A DNA stretch of 64,000 nt from JBLHZY01 sp050633265. Lineage in GTDB: Bacteria > Pseudomonadota > Alphaproteobacteria > Rhodobacterales > Rhodobacteraceae. The notes below the pieces were generated by a model. The model made no database searches, was not told the origin of the DNA, and saw only the letters and a list, made by a program, of their open reading frames with translations. Shown here piece after piece: positions 42,381-51,636 of the stretch. How positions within the stretch are numbered: the first letter of the stretch is position 1; each line of letters starts with the position of its first letter. The translations under genes and the position numbers were made by a program. The stretch covers positions 645,462 to 709,461 of the forward strand of contig JBOEGE010000005.1 of the NCBI GenBank assembly GCA_050633265.1. The letters are read 5' to 3'.

Positions 42381-43420
42381 TCAAATTCCTCAAACGGATC
42401 CACAGGCACATCGTTGGGGTGCCAATCAAACATCTCCCAAGTGCGCTCCATATGGGCCTGCATCGGCGCGGTGAAGGTAAGCTCTGCGCCGCTCACCGGA
42501 TGGGTGATGCGCAAAGATCGGGCATGAAGATGCAATTTGCGGCTAATTTCGCCCCCGAGCTGCGCGCCCCAGCCATCGCCAAGATTCTCTTGGCCAGAAC
42601 CGCCATATTTTCCATCGCCAATGATCGGGTGGCCAATTTCGGCCATATGCGCGCGCAATTGGTGCGTACGCCCAGTAATCGGCACAAGCGCAACCCATGC
42701 ACAACGTCGCGCAGCCGAGCTAAGCACCGCATAATCAGTGGTTGCGCGCTTCGCGCCCTCAGTTGTGTCGATTTCTTTGGGGTGAACGCAATGCATCCGC
42801 TCGCCCTCGCCGCGCCCGCCACCAGGCGCTTTGACCAGGCCAAACCGAATCGTTCCAAGGCGCGGATAGGGCACCCCGCCCACCGCCGCCCAGTAAATCT
42901 TGCGGGTTTCGCGCGATCGAAACGCTTGTGTAAGGGCCGAAGCGATGCGCTGCGTGCGCGCCATGATCAAAACACCCGAGGTATCCTTATCAAGCCGATG
43001 CACAAGCCGCGGCTTTTCTGGCAGATCAAAACACAGCGCCTCAGAGAGCCCATCAATATGGCGCGTCTGCCCGCTGCCGCCCTGAACCGGAAGGCCCGCA
43101 GGCTTGTTCAAAACGATGATATCGTCGTCCTTATACAGCACCATCTCGCGCATCATCTCAGCGTCTGCCGCCGAGATCGGCTTGGCGCGCATAACAGGCC
43201 GCTCAAGGCGCTCATCGGGCAGCGGCGGGATGCGCACATCCATCCCCGGAGCGACCCGCGCATTGGCCTTTACCCGCCCACCATCAACGCGGATTTCGCC
43301 CTTGCGGCACAGTTTCTCGATCTGAATTTGCGAGATATGCGGGAAGTGGCGGCGAAACCAGCGATCAAGCCGCTGATCCGCTTCGTCATTGCCGACCGTT
43401 AGAATTTGAACGCCGCTCAT
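42377..43420 (-). CDS. rluC: RluA-family (RluC-like) pseudouridine synthase
   Basis: A 347-residue enzyme. An S4 RNA-binding domain occupies residues 10-70 (DQRLDRWFRRHFPHISQIQI). The catalytic motif is RLVHRLDKDTSGVLIMAR, with the active Asp in HRLDKDTSG, and PITGRTHQLRAHM follows. It makes pseudouridine in 23S rRNA; RluC versus a sister enzyme cannot be settled by eye. ATG at 43420 overlaps the crcB stop (ATGA). Confidence 0.88.
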   Translation of the reverse strand: MSGVQILTVGNDEADQRLDRWFRRHFPHISQIQIEKLCRKGEIRVDGGRVKANARVAPGMDVRIPPLPDERLERPVMRAKPISAADAEMMREMVLYKDDDIIVLNKPAGLPVQGGSGQTRHIDGLSEALCFDLPEKPRLVHRLDKDTSGVLIMARTQRIASALTQAFRSRETRKIYWAAVGGVPYPRLGTIRFGLVKAPGGGRGEGERMHCVHPKEIDTTEGAKRATTDYAVLSSAARRCAWVALVPITGRTHQLRAHMAEIGHPIIGDGKYGGSGQENLGDGWGAQLGGEISRKLHLHARSLRITHPVSGAELTFTAPMQAHMERTWEMFDWHPNDVPVDPFEEFE

Positions 43421-43794
43421 GGCCATACCCCGCGTGCGATCGCCACACCGGCAAAGATAGCCGCAAGCGATCCGATGACAGAGACAAGCACATAACCCGC
43501 CGCCGCGCCCACCTGGCCCCGTTCAAACAAAACGAGCGTATCCAGTGAAAAGGCTGAAAAAGTTGTGAAACCACCAAGCAGGCCGGTGAGCAGGAAAGGC
43601 GAAAACCGCGTCCCGCCTTTATGCGCGAGCAAGACAATCAAAACGCCCATCGCAAAGGAGCCGATCAAATTGACCGCGAGCGTTGCAAACGGCAAGCCCG
43701 AGCCAAAAACCCGGTGCAGCCCCTGCCCTGTCAAAAAGCGCGCGCTTGCGCCCAATGCGCCCCCAAGGGCGACCTGTAAAATAACTGGTATCAT
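43417..43794 (-). CDS. crcB: Fluoride efflux channel CrcB/Fluc
   Basis: A 125-residue four-helix membrane protein with GGALGASARFLTGQ at the start and the family hallmark GGFTTFSAFSLDT, which lines the fluoride pore as a dimer. No fluoride riboswitch fits in the 31 bp upstream; it is translated within the rarA operon. Confidence 0.94.
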   Translation of the reverse strand: MIPVILQVALGGALGASARFLTGQGLHRVFGSGLPFATLAVNLIGSFAMGVLIVLLAHKGGTRFSPFLLTGLLGGFTTFSAFSLDTLVLFERGQVGAAAGYVLVSVIGSLAAIFAGVAIARGVWP

Positions 43795-43825
43795 GCGCGT
43801 TCAATCGTGCCGATGGCGCGAATTG

Positions 43826-45142
43826 TCAACCGTCGCTGCGTTTTTCGCGCAGCTTGGCAAAGTATTCGACGCGCTTTTTCAGCTCGCGCTCATAGCCGCG
43901 CTCAACCGGTTTGTAATAACTGGCGCGCCCCATGCTTTCGGGGAAATAATCCTGGCCGGAAAAGCCATCCTCGGCATCGTGATCATAGGCATAGCCCGCG
44001 CCGTAACCCTGCTCTTCCATCAGCTTGGTCGGCGCGTTGCGAATATGTTTGGGCGGCGGCTCAGAACCCGAGCTGCGCGCCTGCGCCATCGCCGCCTTGA
44101 ACGCCACATAACCCGCATTCGATTTCGGCGCGAGCGCAAGATAGGTCACCGCTTGGCCAAGCGCCAATTCCCCCTCGGGCGATCCAAGCCGCTCATAGGT
44201 TTCCCAGGCATGCAGGCAAATCGTTTGGGCTTGGGGATCAGCAAGGCCGATATCCTCAACCGCCATGCGGGTGATCCGGCGGGCCAAAAAGCGCGGATCT
44301 TCGCCCCCCGTCAGCATCCGCGCAAACCAGTAAAGCGCCGCATCCGGATCAGAGCCGCGCACGGATTTGTGCAAGGCCGAAATCAAATTGTAATGCTCTT
44401 CGCCGGATTTATCGTATTTGGTCGCGCGGCGCATCAGCCGGCTTGCCAGAGCCTCGGGCGCAAGCGGCTCTTTCAATTTCCACGCGGCGATCTGTTCGAT
44501 CAGATTGAGCAAAGCCCGCCCATCGCCATCGGCCATCTCAAGCAAAGCTAAGCGCGCACTCTCATTCAGGGGGAGCGGCGCACCAAGCTCTTCCTCGGCC
44601 CGAACGGCAAGCGCCTCAAGCGCCTCTGCATCCAACCGCTCAAGCACCAAGACCTGCGCGCGGCTGAGCAAAGCGGCGTTGAGTTCAAAGCTTGGGTTCT
44701 CGGTCGTCGCCCCAACGAGAAGGATCGTGCCATCCTCCATATGCGGCAAGAAACCATCCTGCTGAGCCTTGTTAAAGCGGTGGATCTCATCAACAAAAAG
44801 CAGCGTGCCCTGCCCGTTTTCGCGCCGGATACGCGCCGCCTCAAAAACGCGGCGCAGCTCTGGCACGCCGGTAAAAATCGCGCTGATCTGAACGAAATGC
44901 AAATCTGTCTCGCGCGCCAAGAGCCGCGCGATCGTGGTTTTGCCAACGCCCGGCGGCCCCCAAAATACGATCGAGGATAAAGAGCCAGAGGCCAGCATCA
45001 CCCCAAGCGGCGCATCGGGGCCCAAAACCTGGCGCTGCCCGATCACATCGGAAATCACGCGCGGACGCAACCGATCCGCAAGGGGGCGCGGGCCAGCGGC
45101 GCTCGGCTCAACCGGCGCGGTATTGGAAAACAAATCAGCCAT
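43826..45142 (-). CDS. rarA: Replication-associated recombination protein RarA (AAA ATPase)
   Basis: A 438-residue clamp-loader-related AAA+ ATPase. Walker A is FWGPPGVGKTTIARLLA, Walker B is LLFVDEIHRFNKAQQDGFL, sensor region GATTENPSFELN. Acts at stalled replication forks. First gene of rarA-crcB-rluC-ATP12. Confidence 0.95.
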   Translation of the reverse strand: MADLFSNTAPVEPSAAGPRPLADRLRPRVISDVIGQRQVLGPDAPLGVMLASGSLSSIVFWGPPGVGKTTIARLLARETDLHFVQISAIFTGVPELRRVFEAARIRRENGQGTLLFVDEIHRFNKAQQDGFLPHMEDGTILLVGATTENPSFELNAALLSRAQVLVLERLDAEALEALAVRAEEELGAPLPLNESARLALLEMADGDGRALLNLIEQIAAWKLKEPLAPEALASRLMRRATKYDKSGEEHYNLISALHKSVRGSDPDAALYWFARMLTGGEDPRFLARRITRMAVEDIGLADPQAQTICLHAWETYERLGSPEGELALGQAVTYLALAPKSNAGYVAFKAAMAQARSSGSEPPPKHIRNAPTKLMEEQGYGAGYAYDHDAEDGFSGQDYFPESMGRASYYKPVERGYERELKKRVEYFAKLREKRSDG

Positions 45143-45198
45143 GCACCAAACTTACGGCGGCGCGCAGCGGACCAAAAGCGAATAATAAATGCAGATGT

Positions 45199-45225
45199 GG
45201 GGCTGGAAGGGCGCGTTCCAGCCCC
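45199..45225 (-). terminator. Terminator-like hairpin after luxI
   Basis: GGGGCTGGAA (45199-45208) and TTCCAGCCCC (45216-45225) make a perfect 10-bp stem, 13 nt after the luxI stop. On the minus strand an AT-rich stretch follows later, not an immediate T-run. Confidence 0.6.
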
Positions 45226-45237
45226 GGCGCACCCCCA

Positions 45238-45825
45238 CTAGTGCAGCTTGTTTGACAGATTGATGCGGATACAGGCATTGCGCGCCCCGCCGATGTCCAT
45301 CACTGGACCAACCACATCAATATCAAGCCCAACACGGCGGCCCCAGCGCGGCCCATTTTCCGGGATAAGCCCCAAAACAGACGTTGCCCCAAGCTGCCGC
45401 GCAGAGATTGTCATCTCATTGATCAGGTTCATCTGAACACGCATCCGCAGCTTGGCCGGCACTTTATGCGAAACAAAGATACGGCTGCTTTCCCAAATAT
45501 GGGGCGCAACAGGCGCCTCATCAAACAACAGATCTTTCGGGATTGTATCCAGCAGGCCGCGCTGCGCATCACGGATCATATAGGTGTAAATACCGCAGCG
45601 GGTTGTGGTTGGGGTCAGGCGAATGCCTGCCAGCACCTCGCCAAACTCATGAACAGCGATCCAACGGCTAGCTGGGGTATCATATTGATCATATTCCATC
45701 CCATCTGCCTCTGGGAGATCCCACTTGGCCTGTTGGATGAAAGTTTCGTGCCTAGCACGAAGCATGTTAGCAAAAAGCTCGCCATGGTTGTGCATATTGT
45801 CGAACGAAAGCGTTGTCGTTTGCAT
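45238..45825 (-). CDS. luxI: LuxI-type acyl-homoserine lactone synthase
   Basis: A 195-residue autoinducer synthase, full length. The invariant features are visible: RARHETFIQQAKWDLP (Arg, Phe and Trp of the active site), EYDQYDTPASRWI (acidic pair), LAGIRLTPTT (Arg) and WESSRIFV (Glu and Arg). It makes an AHL signal from SAM and acyl-ACP; chain length cannot be read. GGAGAA precedes the ATG. It follows the luxR-type gene by 52 bp on the same strand. No clear lux box was found. Confidence 0.92.
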   Translation of the reverse strand: MQTTTLSFDNMHNHGELFANMLRARHETFIQQAKWDLPEADGMEYDQYDTPASRWIAVHEFGEVLAGIRLTPTTTRCGIYTYMIRDAQRGLLDTIPKDLLFDEAPVAPHIWESSRIFVSHKVPAKLRMRVQMNLINEMTISARQLGATSVLGLIPENGPRWGRRVGLDIDVVGPVMDIGGARNACIRINLSNKLH

Positions 45826-45877
45826 GGTGTTTCTCCGATTGAGTTGATTTCTTCAACGCAACGCGGGCAAAGCACCG

Positions 45878-46489
45878 TCAGAGCAACCTGTATTCCTTGG
45901 CTTTTTGGATGGCTTCAGAAGTTGTGCGTGCCAAAAGACGGTCTCTTGCCGAAACGAGACGCGCCTTAAGCGCGCTTTCGGAGATGCCAAGCTTGGCAGC
46001 GGCGGCTGCGTGACGATCTCCGTCCGCGATGCACCGGAGAGCCTGAAGCTGGGCTTTGGTAAGCTCGGTCTTTGGTTCTGCAACCTCATGCAGCGTGCGA
46101 ACGATCCCTTGAAGGTGTTCGATCTCAGCAGCTGTAAATTCCCGATCCGCGCGGCCAGCACCGACGATCGTTCGAGATTGCATCGTTCCACAAGAAATAG
46201 CAGCACCGTACTTCAGGCCAAATTCGGCCGCCTGCCCCCAAATATTAAACGGATCGGGGAGTTCTATCTCGCTCCACCTTGTCGTACCCTCACAACTCAA
46301 CCCCCAGCCGATCATAGGATCGCGCAGCCCATAGGCATTCATTGTATAAAATTCGGTCCATCTGGGATCATAAGTGCTGTCGGCAATCAAAGGCGCTGCA
46401 AAACGAATATGCAAACCCGCAGCATACCCCATTGGGGAAGCAGCTTGGAGTTTGGCGAAGAGGCGTTTTGTTTCAGCTATTTTTGACAT
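45878..46489 (-). CDS. LuxR-type quorum-sensing regulator
   Basis: A 203-residue regulator, somewhat short for the family. The N-terminal part has the autoinducer-domain pattern YTMNAYGLRDPMIGWGL (the Tyr/Trp/Asp region). The C-terminal GerE-type helix-turn-helix is AQLQALRCIADGDRHAAAAA followed by LGISESALKARLVSARDRL. Directly upstream of luxI, so it is probably its cognate receptor. Confidence 0.88.
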   Translation of the reverse strand: MSKIAETKRLFAKLQAASPMGYAAGLHIRFAAPLIADSTYDPRWTEFYTMNAYGLRDPMIGWGLSCEGTTRWSEIELPDPFNIWGQAAEFGLKYGAAISCGTMQSRTIVGAGRADREFTAAEIEHLQGIVRTLHEVAEPKTELTKAQLQALRCIADGDRHAAAAAKLGISESALKARLVSARDRLLARTTSEAIQKAKEYRLL

Positions 46490-46568
46490 ATCTTTTTCGA
46501 CAGGTTGCTCGATACAGGGACATCTTTAAGTTGTGCTACATTCCTTTTACTAAACCAAGGGCAAAAAA

Positions 46569-46751
46569 TTGCAATCCAAGGATTCAAACTTGATTAAGAT
46601 GCTTGAAGAGATGCCAGAAGGCGATCTTCGCAGTTTTCTTGAGTTTTTGGGCTCCGAAGAGCAAAATGACGCAGCGTCAGAAAAATTATCCGAGGATCTG
46701 GCAACATCAATTGCCTTAAGGGAAAGCCTGCGCGGAACTGTCAAAAATTAG
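46569..46751 (+). CDS. Small acidic hypothetical protein divergent from luxR
   Basis: A 60-residue frame that begins with TTG (46569), AAGGG about 8 nt upstream, or with ATG at 46599. The product is acidic and Leu/Glu-rich (MLEEMPEGDLRSFLEFLG), predicted helical. It ends just before a strong terminator, which supports an expressed message. I do not recognise the family. Confidence 0.45.
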   Translation: MQSKDSNLIKMLEEMPEGDLRSFLEFLGSEEQNDAASEKLSEDLATSIALRESLRGTVKN

Positions 46752-46771
46752 GCATTTCGTCCCAAAATGCG

Positions 46772-46799
46772 AAAACCCCGCCAAATATGACGGGGTTTT
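46772..46799. terminator. Bidirectional intrinsic terminator
   Basis: AAAACCCCG (46772-46780) and CGGGGTTTT (46791-46799) pair perfectly; the A/T arms give T-runs in both directions. It lies between the small ORF and rplQ, the end of the ribosomal cluster. Confidence 0.85.
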
Positions 46800-46838
46800 G
46801 CTTATTCCGATTCGCCTCTAAGGCGAGGCGCGGCGCTT

Positions 46839-47264
46839 TTACTCTTCTGCGAAGGCCGCTTCTTCAGCCGCTAGGCGCGCGTGATCCGCAGCCCCTTTGG
46901 CCGATACATCGCGCTCAACGAATTCGATGATCGCCATTGGCGCCATATCGCCATAGCGAAAGCCAGCACGCAGAACGCGCACATAACCGCCTTGGCGATC
47001 TTTGTAGCGTGGCCCGAGCACTTCAAAAAGTTTGGCAACGTGCATGTCTTGCTTGAGCTGCGCTGCGGCCTGACGGCGCGCGTGCAGATCGCCGCGTTTG
47101 CCCAAAGTGATCAGCTTTTCGATGATCCGCTTCATTTCTTTGGCTTTTGGCAGCGTTGTTTTGATTTGTTCGTGCTCGATCAATGAACCGGCCATGTTGG
47201 CAAACATCGCTTTGCGGTGCTCGTGAGTACGGTTCAGGCGGCGGTAACCTTTAGCATGACGCAT
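46839..47264 (-). CDS. rplQ: 50S ribosomal protein L17
   Basis: A 141-residue L17 with the start RHAKGYRRLNRTHEHRKAMF and the core LPKAKEMKRIIEKLITLGK. The C-terminal 25 residues are an Ala/Glu-rich extension common in alphaproteobacteria. Last gene of the alpha operon, ahead of the terminator at 46772-46799. Confidence 0.97.
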   Translation of the reverse strand: MRHAKGYRRLNRTHEHRKAMFANMAGSLIEHEQIKTTLPKAKEMKRIIEKLITLGKRGDLHARRQAAAQLKQDMHVAKLFEVLGPRYKDRQGGYVRVLRAGFRYGDMAPMAIIEFVERDVSAKGAADHARLAAEEAAFAEE

Positions 47265-47436
47265 TTTATCTCTCCTAAATCAGCGTATTTTGCTTTGTCT
47301 GGCGGCCAATGCGTTTGGCCACTCTCCTTGGGGCTTCTGCCCGAGCTCAAAGCGCCCATCTGGACCCTTCTTGCAGTGTTCCCCGCCTACGCGGGCATTT
47401 GGCGAAGAGCGGCCCGCAAGCCGCCCTTCTGATCTC

Positions 47437-48453
47437 TTAGAACTGGTCTTCGAATTTCTTGGCCAGGTCTTCGATGTTCTCTGGTGGCCATTCTTCAACG
47501 TCCATCCCGAGATGCAGACCCATGCCCGAAAGCACTTCTTTGATCTCGTTCAGCGACTTGCGGCCGAAGTTTGGTGTGCGAAGCATTTCGGCTTCGGTTT
47601 TTTGGATCAGATCGCCGATGTAAACGATGTTGTCGTTCTTGAGGCAGTTTGCCGAACGTACAGAAAGCTCAAGCTCATCCACTTTCTTAAGAAGCAGTGG
47701 GTTAAACTCAAGGCCATCGTCTTCTTCTTGGCGACCAGCTGATTCTGGCTCGTCGAAGTTCACAAAGATCGACAGTTGATCCTGAAGGATACGGGCCGCG
47801 AAAGCGACTGCATCATCAGGGGTCACAGAACCATCTGTTTCAAGCTTCAGTGTCAGCTTATCGTAATCTAGCACTTGGCCTTCGCGCGTTGGCTGCACAT
47901 CGTAAGAAACCTTGCGAACGGGCGAGTAAATCGCATCGATCGGGATAAGGCCGATGGGCGCATCTTCTGGCTTGTTCTTATCAGCAGAGACATAGCCTTT
48001 GCCGGTGTTCACAGTCAGCTCGATGAAGAGATCGGCGCCATCGTCGAGGTGGCAGATCACGTGATCCTTGTTGAGGATCTCGATGCCTGCGCTCTCGGAA
48101 ATGTCGCCAGCGGTAACAACCATTGGGCCTTTGGCCGAAATTGAAACGCGCTTAGGCCCTTCGACTTCCATGCGGATCGCAACGCCTTTGAGGTTCAAGA
48201 TGATGTCGGTGACATCTTCGCGAACGCCCGAAACGCTGGAAAACTCATGCAGAACGTTATCGATCTGGATGCTTGTGATGGCCGCGCCTTGCAGCGAGCT
48301 CATCAAAACGCGGCGAAGCGCGTTGCCAAGCGTAAGGCCAAAGCCCCGCTCAAGGGGTTCGGCTACAACAGTTGCCTGGCGTGCGGGTTCATTGCCCGGC
48401 TTAACGTCAAGTTGTTGTGGCTTGATCAGTTCGGCCCAGTTTTTGTGGATCAT
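47437..48453 (-). CDS. rpoA: RNA polymerase alpha subunit
   Basis: A 338-residue alpha subunit. The N-terminal assembly domain includes ERGFGLTLGNALRRVLMSSL; the C-terminal domain contains RSANCLKNDNIVYIGDLIQ and NFGRKSLNEIKEVLSGMGL, which bind UP elements and activators. Standard position between rpsK and rplQ. Confidence 0.98.
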   Translation of the reverse strand: MIHKNWAELIKPQQLDVKPGNEPARQATVVAEPLERGFGLTLGNALRRVLMSSLQGAAITSIQIDNVLHEFSSVSGVREDVTDIILNLKGVAIRMEVEGPKRVSISAKGPMVVTAGDISESAGIEILNKDHVICHLDDGADLFIELTVNTGKGYVSADKNKPEDAPIGLIPIDAIYSPVRKVSYDVQPTREGQVLDYDKLTLKLETDGSVTPDDAVAFAARILQDQLSIFVNFDEPESAGRQEEDDGLEFNPLLLKKVDELELSVRSANCLKNDNIVYIGDLIQKTEAEMLRTPNFGRKSLNEIKEVLSGMGLHLGMDVEEWPPENIEDLAKKFEDQF

Positions 48454-48572
48454 GCGATTGCCTCCATACCTGTCCCTCGCCCATGTCCGTAAGCGGGAGA
48501 CGCCCGAGGTGAAAAATGAGATGCCCGGGCCACGCAGAGATTGCGAAGCCCGAGCGAAAGTCTAAATACCGA

Positions 48573-48962
48573 TTAAACGCGGCGGCGCTTTGGTGGACGG
48601 CACCCGTTATGTGCCATCGGAGTAACGTCGCGGATCGAAGTGATGTTGAGGCCAACAGCAGCCAAAGCACGAAGCGCGCTTTCACGGCCAGAGCCAGGGC
48701 CCTGTACTTCAACTTCGATTGTTTTGAGGCCATGCTCTTGCGCTTTTTTTGCAGCATCTTCCGCAGCCATTTGAGCAGCGTAAGGTGTTGATTTGCGCGA
48801 GCCTTTGAAGCCCATTGTCCCGGCCGAAGACCAGGAAATCGCATTGCCTTGAACATCAGAGATCAAGATTTTGGTGTTGTTGAACGACGAGTTCACATGG
48901 GCAACACCAGCGGCGATGTTCTTGCGCTCTTTTTTCTTAGCGCGTGTTTTTTCGCGTGCCAT
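48573..48962 (-). CDS. rpsK: 30S ribosomal protein S11
   Basis: A 129-residue S11 with VAHVNSSFNNTKILISDVQG and the conserved end DVTPMAHNGCRPPKRRRV. Note rpsD (S4) does not follow, as is usual in alphaproteobacteria. Confidence 0.97.
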   Translation of the reverse strand: MAREKTRAKKKERKNIAAGVAHVNSSFNNTKILISDVQGNAISWSSAGTMGFKGSRKSTPYAAQMAAEDAAKKAQEHGLKTIEVEVQGPGSGRESALRALAAVGLNITSIRDVTPMAHNGCRPPKRRRV

Positions 48963-48976
48963 CTACTCAGCTCCCC

Positions 48977-49345
48977 TTATTTCTTCTTACCAGCAATGGC
49001 CTTAGCAGGGCCTTTGCGCGTACGAGCGTTGGTGTGAGTACGCTGACCGCGAACGGGCAGATTACGGCGATGGCGAAGGCCACGGTAGCAACCAAGATCC
49101 ATAAGGCGCTTGATGTTCATTGTTGTCTCACGGCGAAGGTCGCCTTCAACAGTCAAATTCGCATCAATGTGCTCGCGGATCGCAAGAACTTCAGCATCGC
49201 TGAGCTCATTGACGCGACGCGTAGGATCAATGTTTACAGCTTCACAGATTGCTTGCGCAGTCGTGTTGCCAATTCCGGTGATATAAGTGAGGGCGATTGG
49301 GACCCGCTTTGCAGTGGGGATGTTTACGCCGGCGATACGTGCCAA
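48977..49345 (-). CDS. rpsM: 30S ribosomal protein S13
   Basis: A 122-residue S13: ARIAGVNIPTAKRVPIALTY at the start and GLRHRRNLPVRGQRTHTNAR at the tRNA-contacting end. It follows adk after a 180-bp gap with a hairpin. Confidence 0.97.
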   Translation of the reverse strand: MARIAGVNIPTAKRVPIALTYITGIGNTTAQAICEAVNIDPTRRVNELSDAEVLAIREHIDANLTVEGDLRRETTMNIKRLMDLGCYRGLRHRRNLPVRGQRTHTNARTRKGPAKAIAGKKK

Positions 49346-49400
49346 GTGTTTAGTCCTTTCGTTGCGGTTCCGTAATCCCGGAACCTTTTTTCACAACGGA

Positions 49401-49426
49401 GGCCCGTAGGCTTTCACCCACGGGCC
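49401..49426. repeat. Hairpin in the adk-rpsM gap
   Basis: GGCCCGTAGG (49401-49410) and CCCACGGGCC (49417-49426) pair with one A/C mismatch, about 60-80 nt ahead of rpsM. It could be an intercistronic RNA structure or a regulatory site of the rpsM-rpsK-rpoA-rplQ message. Confidence 0.4.
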
Positions 49427-49525
49427 GCGCTGAATTCTGTTCAAACTCGGGCAGGAGAGCGACTCCTCTAACCGAATCTATTTCCCTCTCGGGATGGGTT
49501 GCGATACGCCTGATTTAACAGGTGG

Positions 49526-50182
49526 TCAAGTGCGCGGCGCGTGTTTTAGCGCCTTTGCGATCTGATCTGCCACTTCATCCATTGCCGCAAGGCCATTTAC
49601 GCTGCGCAAATCGCCCTTGGCATAGTAATAGCCGATCAAGGGCGATGTCTTTTTGTAGTATTCCATCAGGCGGGTGCGCAGGCTTTCTTCGTTATCATCC
49701 GCGCGGCGGCGAAGATCGGTCGAGCCACATTCATCGCATTTCCCGTCAACTTTGCTTGGCTTGGTTTTATCGTGATAAACCTCGCCGCAATTGCCGCAGG
49801 TATAGCGCCCGGTGATCCGCTCAACGAGCGCCTTGTCATCCACCTGCATCTCAACAACAGCTTCAAGCTGCGCGCCATTGCGGCTGAGCAATTCGTTCAA
49901 AGCATCCGCTTGGGCCAGCGTGCGCGGGAAGCCATCAAAGATGAAACCGGCTGGATGGCCATTGCGGATTTTCTCTTCAATGAGACCAATCACGATCTCA
50001 TCGGTCACAAGCTCGCCCGCATCCATGATCGCGGCAACTTTCTTGCCCATCTCGGTGCCCGAAGTGCGCGCCTCACGAAGCATGTCGCCAGTGGAAAGCT
50101 GCACCATGCCACGTTCTTCAACGAGGCGGCGCGCTTGTGTGCCTTTGCCGGCGCCCGGTGGCCCGAGAAGGATAATATTCAT
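49526..50182 (-). CDS. adk: Adenylate kinase
   Basis: A 218-residue enzyme (AMP + ATP to 2 ADP). P-loop NIILLGPPGAGKGTQA, core FDGFPRTLAQADAL, and a LID domain with four zinc-binding-type cysteines (CGNCGEVYHD and CDECGS). Start overlaps the secY stop (ATGA). Confidence 0.97.
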   Translation of the reverse strand: MNIILLGPPGAGKGTQARRLVEERGMVQLSTGDMLREARTSGTEMGKKVAAIMDAGELVTDEIVIGLIEEKIRNGHPAGFIFDGFPRTLAQADALNELLSRNGAQLEAVVEMQVDDKALVERITGRYTCGNCGEVYHDKTKPSKVDGKCDECGSTDLRRRADDNEESLRTRLMEYYKKTSPLIGYYYAKGDLRSVNGLAAMDEVADQIAKALKHAPRT

Positions 50183-51534
50183 CGTCTTGCAGTCCCTTTT
50201 TTGCCACGACGTTTACCGCGCAGCTGAGATTTTTCAATCAGCCCTTCGTACTGGTGTGCCAGCAGATGCGACTGAACCTGTTGGATCGTGTCCATTGTTA
50301 CAGAAACAACGATCAGAACCGAGGTGCCGCCAAAATAGAAAGGGATTGCGAATTGGCTACGCAGAATCTCAGGTAAGAGACAAACTGCCGCAAGGTAAGC
50401 CGAGCCGAGCACCAAAACCCGCGCGACAACATAATCAAGATACTCTTCGGTTTTCTTGCCGGGGCGGATGCCGGGCACAAAACCGTTTTGGTTTTTGAGG
50501 TTCTTAGCAACGTCTTCCGATTTGAACGCAACATTGGCCGTATAGAAATACGCAAAGAAAACGATCATCGCGGTAAAGAAGAGGAAATAAAGCGGCTGAC
50601 CCGGGCCAAAATAGGCAAGGATCGTGCTCATCACGGGGCCCGTATCTTCGCCCGAGAAGGTCGCGAGCGTTGTTGGCAAAAGCAACAAGGAGCTTGCGAA
50701 AATCGCGGGGATAACACCGGCAGGGTTTACTTTGATCGGCAGGTGCGAGGAATTCGCATCATAGATTTTCATGCCCTGCTGGCGGCGCGGATACTGAATA
50801 TGGATCTTGCGCAGGGCGCGCTCCATAAACACCACAAAACCAATCACAGCGATCACCATCAGGATCACAGCAATCGTTACAACAGGGCTGATCGCGCCAG
50901 AGCGGCCAGAGGCAAAGAACTGCGCCAAAGCGCCGGGGATCTCGGCCACAATGCCAACAAAGATGATCAACGAGATACCGTTGCCAATGCCGCGCTGCGT
51001 GATCTGCTCGCCAAGCCACATCAAGAACATCGTCCCGCCAACCAGCGTAACAACAGTCGCCGCGCGGAAATACCAGCCCGGCTCGGCCACAAGGTTCCCG
51101 GCTTCAAGGCTGACAGCAAGCCCGTAGCCTTGGAACAGCGCCAGCAAAACAGTGCCATAGCGCGTATATTGGTTGATCTTCTTGCGCCCCGCCTCGCCCT
51201 CTTTCTTGAGGTTCTCAAAGGCCGGGACCATCGCCGTCATCAGCTGAACGATAATCGACGCGGAAATATAAGGCATGATGCCCAGAGCAAAAATGCCCAT
51301 ACGGCCAAGCGCGCCACCGGTGAACATCGACAAGATGCCGCCAATGCCCGAACCCGCCTGCTCCATGAAATCGCGCAGGGCTTGCGTGTCGATCCCCGGA
51401 ACCGTGATGAACGTTCCCAACCGGTAAACGATCAACAATCCGATGGTGAAAATGATCCGTTGACGAAGCTCAGTGGCCTTCCCGAAGGTGCCCCAGCTAA
51501 GGTTCGATGCCATTTGCTCTGCTGCAGAAGCCAT
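50179..51534 (-). CDS. secY: Preprotein translocase subunit SecY
   Basis: A 451-residue ten-segment channel protein. Features: LGIMPYISASIIVQLMTAM, the plug region VPGIDTQAL and the cytoplasmic loop GFVPGIRPGKKTEEYLD. The ATG at 51534 has AGAGAG 7 nt upstream; the first in-frame ATG at 51549 has no such site. Confidence 0.97.
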   Translation of the reverse strand: MASAAEQMASNLSWGTFGKATELRQRIIFTIGLLIVYRLGTFITVPGIDTQALRDFMEQAGSGIGGILSMFTGGALGRMGIFALGIMPYISASIIVQLMTAMVPAFENLKKEGEAGRKKINQYTRYGTVLLALFQGYGLAVSLEAGNLVAEPGWYFRAATVVTLVGGTMFLMWLGEQITQRGIGNGISLIIFVGIVAEIPGALAQFFASGRSGAISPVVTIAVILMVIAVIGFVVFMERALRKIHIQYPRRQQGMKIYDANSSHLPIKVNPAGVIPAIFASSLLLLPTTLATFSGEDTGPVMSTILAYFGPGQPLYFLFFTAMIVFFAYFYTANVAFKSEDVAKNLKNQNGFVPGIRPGKKTEEYLDYVVARVLVLGSAYLAAVCLLPEILRSQFAIPFYFGGTSVLIVVSVTMDTIQQVQSHLLAHQYEGLIEKSQLRGKRRGKKGTARR

Positions 51535-51636
51535 GCCGCTCTCTTTCATGTAAAGCGCCGCCGAACCGTTTCCCGGTCGGCGGCGCTTGGAAAACCTAAA
51601 GGAGATGTAAGCAGCCCGGAGGCCGCAGACAACCTC

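Noticed and set aside
43795..43825. Fluoride riboswitch before crcB
   Set aside because: Only 31 bp lie between rarA and crcB, too little for the aptamer.
45826..45877. lux box between luxR and luxI
   Set aside because: No 18-20 bp dyad of the ACCTG/CAGGT type is present in the gap.
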